6,935 nt of DNA from JBGVMW01 sp045125095 (GTDB lineage Bacteria > Bacillota > Clostridia > Lachnospirales > Lachnospiraceae), in the NCBI GenBank assembly GCA_045125095.1, contig JBGVMW010000180.1, positions 1 through 6,935 on the forward strand, in the 5' to 3' direction. Under the pieces are notes generated by a model that was not told where the DNA came from, did no database searches, and saw only the letters and a list, made by a program, of their open reading frames with translations. Numbering within the stretch: the first letter of the stretch is position 1; each line of letters begins with the position of its first letter. Shown one piece after another: positions 1-6,013 of the stretch. Made by a program: the position numbers and the translations under genes.

Positions 1-1
1 C

Positions 2-448
2 CCCGAGGACAAGAAGGACTCCATTATCAATTATTCCTTTGAACCTCACATCATCTATCAGGGCAACGACAAACTAAAGCTGTACAAAAACTGCGACCTG
101 ATGAACATCACCTTCATCCATCTCAGCGGCAAGCCTGACCAAAGCCACCACCAGCTCATTTCCATGCTGGATGTCCTGCTTGCCAAGATGGATATAGAAA
201 CCAAGAAAAAGAAATTACAGGAAGAGCATAACCTTCCTATGACTATCAAGCTAGAAAAGGAGATGAACGATATGTGCAATTTAAGTTCTGGTATTCGTGA
301 GGAGAGCAGGCTTGAAGGAAAGCTTGAAGGAAAATTAGAAACCATACGCAATATGATAATGTATGGTTTAACCACCATAGACGCAATCAAGGCCACCGGC
401 CTTTACACAGAAGAAGAACTGTCCGCTGTTGCCGCTAGTCTGCGTTAA
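2..448 (+). CDS. Rpn family (PD-(D/E)XK) recombination-promoting nuclease/putative transposase, C-terminal part
   Basis: The reading frame is already open at the left edge; 148 codons are visible up to a TAA at 446-448, so the N-terminal nuclease core lies outside the window. The visible part begins PEDKKDSIINYSFEPHIIYQ and continues through a basic, Lys-rich stretch (ETKKKKLQEEHNLP) to the MCNLSSGIREE segment. It ends with a short helical tail containing two LEGK units and TIDAIKATGLYTEEEL. From family knowledge, the 'Lys-rich helix, then MCNLS, then charged EG-repeat tail' layout is typical of Rpn/PD-(D/E)XK 'putative transposase' proteins, which are multicopy in Selenomonadales and Clostridia. 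Characterised Rpn proteins are DNA endonucleases that raise recombination, but the catalytic residues are not visible here. It is followed at once by a damaged paralogue and converges on the polysaccharide operon. Family call is fairly firm; whether the gene is intact is unknown. Confidence 0.72.
   Translation, partial: PEDKKDSIINYSFEPHIIYQGNDKLKLYKNCDLMNITFIHLSGKPDQSHHQLISMLDVLLAKMDIETKKKKLQEEHNLPMTIKLEKEMNDMCNLSSGIREESRLEGKLEGKLETIRNMIMYGLTTIDAIKATGLYTEEELSAVAASLR
149..280 (+). repeat. Direct repeat, copy A (inside Rpn-type gene)
   Basis: This block matches 488-619 with no indel at a constant offset of 339 bases. Identity begins sharply at CACCAGCTC (149) and is nearly complete to about 240, with four substitutions that I can count. 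It then decays towards the MCNLS codons. The offset is a multiple of three, so both copies are read in the same frame. Confidence 0.85.
311..334 (+). repeat. Two tandem 12-bp units coding LEGK-LEGK
   Basis: Two consecutive copies of CTTGAAGGAAAR (311-322 and 323-334) sit in frame in the Rpn-type gene and encode LEGKLEGK. A third degenerate unit (TTAGAAACC) follows. EG-rich tandem units of this kind are common in the C-terminal tail of Rpn-like proteins and can change in number by slippage without breaking the frame. Confidence 0.6.
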
Positions 449-464
449 TCACCTTCTCGCCCGT

Positions 465-498
465 ATGAGCTGGTGCTGACAAAACCACACCAGCTCAT
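465..498. repeat. 11-bp perfect inverted repeat at the Rpn duplication junction
   Basis: ATGAGCTGGTG at 465-475 is the exact reverse complement of CACCAGCTCAT at 488-498, with a 12-base spacer (CTGACAAAACCA). It lies 16 bases after the stop codon of the first Rpn-type gene. The right arm is also the first 11 bases of the duplicated block, and the same arm sequence occurs at 149-159 in copy A. No T-tract follows the hairpin, so it does not look like an intrinsic terminator. It may be a scar of a hairpin-mediated or template-switch rearrangement. Confidence 0.7.
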
Positions 499-619
499 TT
501 CCATGCTGGATGTCCTGCTTGCCAAGATGGATACAGAAACCAAGAAAAAGAAATTACAGGAAGAACACAATCTTCCTATGACTATCAAGCTAGAATGGAA
601 GATGAATGACATATACAAT
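488..619 (+). repeat. Direct repeat, copy B (start of Rpn-type pseudogene)
   Basis: This is the second copy of 149-280. Many differences from copy A are silent third-base changes (GAG/GAA, CAT/CAC, AAC/AAT twice, GAT/GAC). They suggest that the copies diverged as working paralogues before this one was truncated. The left boundary coincides with the right arm of an 11-bp inverted repeat. Confidence 0.85.
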
Positions 620-802
620 TAAAATGCAGATATTCGTGAAGAAAGATTTCGTGATGGCGATAATAAAGGCAGAATAGAAACCACCATTGAGTTCATAAAG
701 AACATCATGTTTAAAAGGCAATATTCTGCCGAAGAAGCTATGGAATTACTCGGCATTGACAAAGCTTATTGTCCCCGTTACTTAGCGATACTGCAAAACT
801 AA
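488..802 (+). pseudogene. Truncated Rpn-family nuclease/transposase paralogue with in-frame stop
   Basis: This fragment retains only the C-terminal part of an Rpn-type protein. It starts at HQLISMLDVLLAKMD, the same point as residue 50 of the visible part of the upstream gene, and reads through ETKKKKLQEEHNLP to MNDIYN. It then meets a TAA at 620-622 where the paralogue has TTA (Leu of MCNLS). After that stop the same frame continues open (NADIREERFRDGDNKG, then a tail ending YLAILQN) to a TAA at 800-802. The tail is unlike that of the upstream copy. The frame is also open leftwards to 449, but this junction sequence shows no family similarity and I see no convincing start or ribosome binding site. 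The missing N-terminus plus the nonsense codon argue for a dead gene. Confidence 0.75.
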
Positions 803-879
803 TAAAACAATATATCTATCTGTGAGTATTAAAACTCTCAACATCAGCATAACAAACTAAACATCACTCATCTATCTAA

Positions 880-910
880 AGCCGCAGCGCAAATCTGCGG
901 CTGTTATTTT
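880..910. terminator. Intrinsic terminator hairpin between converging transcription units
   Basis: A GCCGCAG (881-887) and CTGCGGC (895-901) stem, extended by one A-T pair (880/902), encloses the 7-base loop CGCAAAT. It lies 20 bases beyond the ugd stop codon and about 78 bases beyond the Rpn-type pseudogene. On the plus strand it is followed by TGTTATTTT, the better tail. On the minus strand it is followed only by TTTAG. It probably ends the plus-strand unit and may work for both directions. The rest of 803-921 shows no gene. Confidence 0.65.
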
Positions 911-921
911 ACAATTTTTTC

Positions 922-2160
922 TTAATCCCTGCCAAACAAATCCCTTGTATAAACCTTATCTTTCACATCATCAAGGCAATTATCATATCTGTTAGCAATA
1001 ATTATCCTCGAATCAAGCTTAAATTCCGCTAAATTATTAACTACCCTGCTGCCAAAGAAAGTGCTACCCTCCTTCAATGTAGGCTCATAAATAATCACCC
1101 TGGCTCCTTTGGCTTTGATGCGTTTCATAATCCCCTGAATCGCACTCTGCCGGAAATTATCAGAATTTGACTTCATGGTCAGGCGATACACGCCTATAAC
1201 AACATCATTTTCATAACTGTAATCATATTCAATATTATTTGAATAACTATAGGCACCTGCCATTTCCAGCACCCGATCTGCGATAAAATCCTTACGGGTA
1301 CGATTTGAGTCCACAATAGCAGACATCATATTCTGTGGCACATCCGAATAATTTGCCAGTAACTGCTTTGTATCCTTTGGCAAACAATAACCACCGTAAC
1401 CAAAGGATGGATTGTTGTAATGTGTGCCAATACGCGGATCAAGGCATACACCTCTAATAATCTCCGCCGTATTAAGTCCCTTCATTTCCCCATAAGTATC
1501 CAACTCATTGAAATAAGCCACACGCAAAGCAAGATAAGTATTGGAAAAAAGCTTAACAGCCTCAGCCTCTGTAAAGCCGATAATCAAAGTTTCAATATCC
1601 GGCTTCAAGGCTGCTTCCTGCAAAAGACTTGCAAACTGCCTCGCCTGTGCTGTAAGCCTCTCATCATCTGTATCAGTTCCTACTATGATTCTAGACGGAT
1701 AAAGATTGTCATACAGAGCCTTGCTCTCACGCAAAAACTCAGGACTGAAGATTATATTTTTGTTACCTATTTTCTCCCTAATATACTTTGTAAAACCAAC
1801 CGGCACTGTAGATTTGATTACTATAATTGCCGTCTCATTTATAGCCATTACCTGCCGTATTACTACCTCAACTGCAGAAGTATCAAAAAAATTCTTTTTA
1901 CTATCATAATTTGTCGGTGCCGCAACAATGACAAAATCCGCATCCCTATATGCCATATCGCCATCCAACGTGGCCCACAAATCAAGTTTCTTCTCTGCCA
2001 GATACTTCTCAATATACTCATCCCCTATCGGAGATTTTTTGTTATTTATCGCTTCTACTTTCTCCGGCACAATATCCACAGCTGTTACCTTATTTCGCTG
2101 TGCCAGCAAAACTGCCAAACTAAGCCCTACATATCCTGTACCTGCCACTGCTATTTTCAT
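922..2160 (-). CDS. ugd: UDP-glucose 6-dehydrogenase
   Basis: This enzyme oxidises UDP-glucose to UDP-glucuronate in the cytoplasm with two NAD+, supplying glucuronic acid for surface polysaccharide. The 412-residue protein has the Rossmann dinucleotide motif GTGYVG at residues 7-12. The signature SPEFLRE is at 139-145 and the substrate-site segment AEAVKLFSNTYLALR has Lys203. The active-site segment GYGGYCLPKDTKQL holds the catalytic Cys259, and the C-terminal UDP-binding part contains YRLTMKSNSDNFR and ends YTRDLFGRD. All key residues are present. It resembles the short, E. coli-type Ugd (388 residues, from memory), with an extra Tyr/Asn-rich stretch near 303-318. Its ATG overlaps the TGA of the upstream glycosyltransferase (ATGA), with an AGGTGA ribosome binding site just before it, so translation is probably coupled. 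It is the last gene of the operon; its GC content is higher than that of its upstream neighbour. Confidence 0.95.
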   Translation of the reverse strand: MKIAVAGTGYVGLSLAVLLAQRNKVTAVDIVPEKVEAINNKKSPIGDEYIEKYLAEKKLDLWATLDGDMAYRDADFVIVAAPTNYDSKKNFFDTSAVEVVIRQVMAINETAIIVIKSTVPVGFTKYIREKIGNKNIIFSPEFLRESKALYDNLYPSRIIVGTDTDDERLTAQARQFASLLQEAALKPDIETLIIGFTEAEAVKLFSNTYLALRVAYFNELDTYGEMKGLNTAEIIRGVCLDPRIGTHYNNPSFGYGGYCLPKDTKQLLANYSDVPQNMMSAIVDSNRTRKDFIADRVLEMAGAYSYSNNIEYDYSYENDVVIGVYRLTMKSNSDNFRQSAIQGIMKRIKAKGARVIIYEPTLKEGSTFFGSRVVNNLAEFKLDSRIIIANRYDNCLDDVKDKVYTRDLFGRD

Positions 2161-3191
2161 TTAATGTCACCTGCAAAATAATTTTTCAACACCAATAGAT
2201 TCTTAAAAAATGGTCTTACTAAAAAAAACGGACCACATGATACTAAAACTTTACAAACTCCCAGACTTTTTTCAAACCTCCAACCTGATTTCAAGTATTT
2301 GAAAATATCTTTCCTTATTTTTTTTATTAATTTATTTTGAAACTCTGCACCATTTCCACACTGATACATTTTCAAAACACTACGAACAACAGCAGTCCTG
2401 TATTTACACTCAAAAGAATAAAAAAGCACTGGCTCTTTTAAACGATTAATTTTTTGTAAAAAACATTTATGCAACGTCAAGTAGTCAATAATATGTTTAA
2501 ACTGTATTTTATGGGTAACACTGTCTCTCCTTTGGTAATAATGATATAAAACATCAGTATTATAAATTATTTTATTCGCACCCAATAAGACATCAAAAAA
2601 TGCTAATGCATCCTCTCCGACATGCAATTTTTTATCAAATCTTACCTCATTCCATAAATCCTTTCGAAATAGTTTTCCACATACAGACCAAGGAAAAATC
2701 CGTTTATTACTCGATTGCAAAAAAATTGCTTCAATACACTGATTTTGAGATAATACTCCGGCAACACCAAAAGTTTTTCTGCAATGAGCACCATCATTAT
2801 AATCACATATAAATCCTCCTGCAAAAATGTCAGCCTGATGTATTTCTATTTCCTGTATAGCCCTTTCTAGCCAATCATCATCTAGCCAGTCATCACCATC
2901 CACAAAAACTATATATTCACCCTGACAGCTTTCTAACGCATAATTCCTAGCAAAACTTACACCAGAATTTTTTATATGAAAAACTTTTACTCTATTATCC
3001 ATATCTGCTAATTCATCGCATATATAAGGACTCATATCAGTAGAACCATCATCTATCACTATTACTTCTATATTTTGATATGTTGCATTCAATAAATTAC
3101 ATACACATCTCTTTACATATTGCTCTAAGTTGTATACTGGAACTATTATGGAAACTAATGAATTTGATTTATACAATCTTTGTCCCACCAT
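2157..3191 (-). CDS. Family 2 glycosyltransferase
   Basis: This is a GT-A fold, inverting (GT2) glycosyltransferase of 344 residues, expected to add one sugar from a nucleotide donor to the lipid-linked repeat unit at the inner face of the membrane. The N-terminal domain has VSIIVPVYN (13-21), VIDDGSTD (45-52), NSGVSFARN (75-83) and the metal-binding VDGDDW (97-102). HVGEDALAFFD (190-200) provides the usual ED catalytic-base motif, followed by YYQRRDSVTH. The C-terminal 100 residues are basic and lysine-rich and may lie against the membrane. The start codon is 9 bases after the stop of the polymerase gene and has no strong ribosome binding site, which suggests coupled re-initiation. It overlaps ugd by 4 bases. 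The gene is markedly AT-rich. Donor and acceptor sugars cannot be read from sequence; adjacency to ugd makes glucuronate one possible donor. Confidence 0.9.
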   Translation of the reverse strand: MVGQRLYKSNSLVSIIVPVYNLEQYVKRCVCNLLNATYQNIEVIVIDDGSTDMSPYICDELADMDNRVKVFHIKNSGVSFARNYALESCQGEYIVFVDGDDWLDDDWLERAIQEIEIHQADIFAGGFICDYNDGAHCRKTFGVAGVLSQNQCIEAIFLQSSNKRIFPWSVCGKLFRKDLWNEVRFDKKLHVGEDALAFFDVLLGANKIIYNTDVLYHYYQRRDSVTHKIQFKHIIDYLTLHKCFLQKINRLKEPVLFYSFECKYRTAVVRSVLKMYQCGNGAEFQNKLIKKIRKDIFKYLKSGWRFEKSLGVCKVLVSCGPFFLVRPFFKNLLVLKNYFAGDIK

Positions 3192-3200
3192 TCAGAATTG

Positions 3201-4364
3201 TCATTTAAATATTTGGATATTATATGAATAATTTAAATTATTAATAACCCCTTCTGGGTAAGCATCATATAAATAATTTTCATCTATATAAATCATCTCA
3301 TTCATAACCTGAAAAGAAAAAACAAATATAAATACAATGCTTAACAGTAAAAATATTTGTCTATTTTCACTTCTAATAAAATATAAACATCTTCCAATAT
3401 ATAATATAAAAAAATACCCCCAATACTTAGCTACTCTGCCAATGGTTGAACTCAAATAAGATGTCGACGTGTCCTCCAAAGATACAAAAATTCTAACCAG
3501 TAGATAAACTAACGCAGACAGAAATAGAACGGAAATTTTTTTATCAGCTGATATACGTTCATAAAAAAACATCATAGAAAAAACATAAAACAAAATAAAA
3601 GCAATCGTAGTATTAGATATTCCACCATCTGTCAATATATATTCAGGACCTCTTGCTGCGTATCCATAATACAACCCCGTTACAGAAAATGCAGAAATCA
3701 TTCCTTCTGTTATAACTTTAAAATTATATCCTGTAATAACAGCAACCACCGATAACAGCAACAACACTATGACTATTTTTTTATTTATTCTCACATCATA
3801 TATAAAATACATCCAAACAAATACTATCGCCATATAATGAAAGGACATTGCTAGCAATACACACAAATTAAATTTTAAAAACTTTCTAGCCAATATATAT
3901 TTTGCCGAATATAACAATATACTCATGGCAGCAACTTGTCTAACAGCATTAAAAGTCCAGTAAAATCCTAATGAAAAAACTGCATATAAAATTACTATAA
4001 ACAATTTTTCTCTGTAATCATCAACAAAAACGTTTACACCTTTTACAAAAAAAAACAATGTCAAACTTTCCATCACCACAAATAGAGCTTGACTGCTAAA
4101 TTCACAATAATTCAACAGCATAACGCACACTGTAAACATAGGTTCATATCTTGAATCAAATAACTCATCTATTGACTGAGGAGGATTTTGATAAATCATC
4201 ATATAGTTATAAAAGTCCGTTCCAACCATGTATCTGAAAGATCCAAACATCCATAAAAATGTGCAATAAAATATCAATAATTTTTTCTGATCCTCATCTC
4301 TCACATACTGAGAAAACACAAAGACTCCAATTGACAATGAAAAGTAAATTATCCAATATATCAT
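3201..4364 (-). CDS. EpsG/Wzy-like polysaccharide polymerase, multi-pass membrane protein
   Basis: This very hydrophobic protein of 387 residues has roughly ten membrane segments and is likely to polymerise lipid-linked repeat units at the outer face of the membrane. Features matching the EpsG family are FRYMVGTDFYNY (43-54), TFNAVRQVAAMS (137-148), the His in SFHYMAIVF (174-182) and IGRVAKYWGYF near 308-318. Length suits the family (about 350-400). I chose the ATG at 4362-4364. The strong ribosome binding site AAGAAGGTGAT (4379-4369) then has its GG eight bases upstream, whereas an ATG at 4370 or GTG at 4373 would lie inside that site. It sits between two glycosyltransferases, the usual place for a polymerase in a Wzx/Wzy cluster. 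It is the most AT-rich gene here (hand-counted rows 22-33% GC). A non-polymerase role such as O-antigen ligase is less likely. Confidence 0.85.
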   Translation of the reverse strand: MIYWIIYFSLSIGVFVFSQYVRDEDQKKLLIFYCTFLWMFGSFRYMVGTDFYNYMMIYQNPPQSIDELFDSRYEPMFTVCVMLLNYCEFSSQALFVVMESLTLFFFVKGVNVFVDDYREKLFIVILYAVFSLGFYWTFNAVRQVAAMSILLYSAKYILARKFLKFNLCVLLAMSFHYMAIVFVWMYFIYDVRINKKIVIVLLLLSVVAVITGYNFKVITEGMISAFSVTGLYYGYAARGPEYILTDGGISNTTIAFILFYVFSMMFFYERISADKKISVLFLSALVYLLVRIFVSLEDTSTSYLSSTIGRVAKYWGYFFILYIGRCLYFIRSENRQIFLLLSIVFIFVFSFQVMNEMIYIDENYLYDAYPEGVINNLNYSYNIQIFK

Positions 4365-4368
4365 ATAC

Positions 4369-4379
4369 ATCACCTTCTT
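4369..4379 (-). promoter_or_regulatory. Ribosome binding site deciding the polymerase start
   Basis: Read on the minus strand, AAGAAGGTGAT matches 10 of 11 bases of the extended Shine-Dalgarno AAGGAGGTGAT. It overlaps the two upstream candidate starts (GTG 4373, ATG 4370) and is correctly spaced only for the ATG at 4364. Confidence 0.7.
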
Positions 4380-4396
4380 TTATTCTGCATATGCCA

Positions 4397-5182
4397 CTAC
4401 AAGTATGTATAATCACTTAACCCTTGGAGCATTAGCACTATTTTTCTCCTATAAGAAATGCTACTACTTTCCATTTTGACGGCATAATAAACAAAATATA
4501 TCCATCTCAATTTAGGATTTATTGCCGCAATTTTAGCTCCTTGATTAAAAAAGTACTTTTCATCATACCCTTTAAACCATGTAGAAGAAGAAAAATCCAC
4601 CATACCTAGTTTTTCGCAACACAAATATACCTTGCCTTTTTTCCTAAATTCATTAATAAATAATGTATCCTCACCTGAACCATACTTTGCACCCGCCCCT
4701 AATAAATTGCTAAACCAGATATTATACTTTCTTTGACTATTTAACCTAAATGCCACTCTTACACTTCCATAAGGATTTCTATTCCAAAAGTGTAGTTTTC
4801 TCTCACGAGTAATTTTCTTAATTTTTCTATCTGACGAATTACTATCCAAATTAAAAATTATCATATCAGCCTCAGGATGCCTGCCAAAAGCTGACATAAT
4901 TTTATCCTCATATCCATCATAGTATGTAACATCATCATCGGCTAATAAACAAATATCTGCAGTGGCATACATCAATGAAATATTTCTATTATTTCCTAAA
5001 CCGCGTGTTTTTGTTGTAATCATTTCAGCAATATATCCATCGATTGCTTTCTTCTCATACCAAGTAGAATCACTTTGATTGGCATACAAAATATCTGAAT
5101 TGATATTCATTTCCTTAATTTTCGAAAAATCTTTTTGATGCATAGTCGCACACAATATTTGAAAACATTTATTTATCTTCAT
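4397..5182 (-). CDS. Glycosyltransferase, atypical GT-A (GT2-like)
   Basis: This 261-residue protein is a probable cytoplasmic glycosyltransferase for repeat-unit assembly. It lacks the classic VSIIxPxYN opening and instead starts FQILCATMHQKDFSKIKEMN, then SDILYANQSD. The next segment, GLGNNRNISLMYATADICLLADDDV (61-85), corresponds to the GT-A donor and metal site, with the acidic triplet at 82-84. GSGEDTLF (168-175) fits the later ED catalytic motif. This layout is seen in many capsule-locus proteins annotated simply as 'glycosyltransferase'. The start is the ATG at 5180-5182, preceded by GAAGGA with good spacing. A longer version would need a TTG at 5224 and would overlap the upstream gene. 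With the chosen start it lies 19 bases after the previous gene and 32 before the polymerase. Sugar specificity is unknown. Confidence 0.82.
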   Translation of the reverse strand: MKINKCFQILCATMHQKDFSKIKEMNINSDILYANQSDSTWYEKKAIDGYIAEMITTKTRGLGNNRNISLMYATADICLLADDDVTYYDGYEDKIMSAFGRHPEADMIIFNLDSNSSDRKIKKITRERKLHFWNRNPYGSVRVAFRLNSQRKYNIWFSNLLGAGAKYGSGEDTLFINEFRKKGKVYLCCEKLGMVDFSSSTWFKGYDEKYFFNQGAKIAAINPKLRWIYFVYYAVKMESSSISYRRKIVLMLQGLSDYTYL

Positions 5183-5188
5183 GTAAAT

Positions 5189-5194
5189 TCCTTC
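5189..5194 (-). promoter_or_regulatory. Ribosome binding site of the atypical glycosyltransferase
   Basis: GAAGGA on the minus strand lies six bases before the ATG at 5182. It supports that start over the in-frame TTG at 5224, which lies inside the upstream gene. Confidence 0.6.
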
Positions 5195-5201
5195 ATTCTT
5201 C

Positions 5202-5972
5202 CTAGCAACCTTGATATTTTTCAAACTTCATTTTTTTTGCAATACCATAGAACATATTCCAACACGCATACCACAAAGCAACCAGCATCGGTTGTTCATC
5301 ACATATGTGAAATAAATCATAGTGACTCCTTAACTTTTTTATAAACTTATCATGAGATATAGATTTTTTCCTAATTCTATATTTAGCTAAATTTTCCTTC
5401 AAAAGATAACAATCAGCTTTCTTACATAATTTAAGCAATATTGCATAGTCATTATTTTTCTTTATATCCTTAATCTGAACTAACCCCATAAACTTGGCAT
5501 TATACATAAATGTCAAACAGCCAGGATAACCATAGTTATACATCATGCTACGAGTTACAATCTCCGGACCAGTGACTGTAACACCTAAAGACTTTCCAGC
5601 CTCATCAATTTTTTCAAAATCATGATAAGAAAATACATAATTATTCTTCTTCATGAATTCTATTTGTTTTTCAAGCTTTTCAGGAAGCCATATATCATCT
5701 GAATCCAAAAAAGCTATCCATTCTCCCTTTGCCTCACGCAAAGCTCTGTTACGGGTTAAAGCAGCACCGCTATTTTGTGTATTTTTCAAATACCTGATTC
5801 GCTTGTCGCAAAAATTTGCTATAACCTCATCTGTATTATCTGTAGAACAATCATCTACTATAATCAGTTCCCAATTTGTGTAGGTCTGTGCCAATACTGA
5901 TTGGATAGACTCAGATATATATTTTCCTGTGTTCCAACTAGGCATAATTATTGACACTAACCCATCTAACAT
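5202..5972 (-). CDS. Family 2 glycosyltransferase, TuaG-like
   Basis: This GT2 glycosyltransferase has 256 residues and is predicted cytoplasmic and membrane-associated. It has VSIIMPSWNT (6-15), QSVLAQTYTNWELIIVDDCSTDNT (24-47), NSGAALTRNRAL (67-78) and the metal-binding LDSDDIWLPEKLEKQ (89-103). Further on come the NDYAILLKL segment (174-182), probable location of the catalytic base, and YRIRKKSIS (198-206). The run NWELIIVDDCSTDNT and the DYAxxLK segment closely resemble TuaG (teichuronic acid cluster) and related capsule transferases, as remembered. That is similarity, not proof of the same linkage. GAGG lies nine bases before the ATG. It is the first AT-rich gene after the sugar phosphotransferase (41-bp gap), so it may add the second sugar of the repeat unit. 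Confidence 0.9.
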   Translation of the reverse strand: MLDGLVSIIMPSWNTGKYISESIQSVLAQTYTNWELIIVDDCSTDNTDEVIANFCDKRIRYLKNTQNSGAALTRNRALREAKGEWIAFLDSDDIWLPEKLEKQIEFMKKNNYVFSYHDFEKIDEAGKSLGVTVTGPEIVTRSMMYNYGYPGCLTFMYNAKFMGLVQIKDIKKNNDYAILLKLCKKADCYLLKENLAKYRIRKKSISHDKFIKKLRSHYDLFHICDEQPMLVALWYACWNMFYGIAKKMKFEKYQGC

Positions 5973-6013
5973 GATTCAATACCTCACTTCTGAAAAACCA
6001 ATCTTTACTATAG

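Noticed and set aside
816..840. Short hairpin GAGT-ATTAAA-ACTC after the Rpn-type pseudogene
   Set aside because: The stem is only four base pairs and no T-tract follows. The hairpin at 880-902 is a far better terminator.
1420..2181. Long open frame of 253 codons on the plus strand opposite ugd
   Set aside because: It is antisense to a strongly conserved ugd coding sequence. Its translation is rich in Cys, Ile, Tyr and Arg with no recognisable domain, and it runs through the ATGA junction. It is a shadow of ugd.
3227..3242. 16-bp perfect palindrome AATAATTTAAATTATT
   Set aside because: It lies inside the C-terminal coding region of the polymerase in a very AT-rich stretch with Asn/Tyr codons. 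Such a palindrome is easily produced by chance at this base composition, and nothing nearby suggests an operator or terminator.
4365..4373. Upstream GTG (4373) and ATG (4370) starts for the polymerase
   Set aside because: Both fall within the Shine-Dalgarno sequence AAGAAGGTGAT; only the ATG at 4364 has correct spacing.
5183..5224. TTG start at 5224 for the atypical glycosyltransferase, adding 14 residues
   Set aside because: It would be a rare start inside the upstream gene, and the added residues (KNIKVARKNEGIY) mostly translate the ribosome binding region of the ATG at 5182.
5973..6013. Possible internal promoter (TATAGT as -10) between the sugar phosphotransferase and the first glycosyltransferase
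   Set aside because: No -35-like hexamer is found at suitable spacing, and the gap is short within a tightly packed operon. The match is no better than expected in AT-rich DNA.
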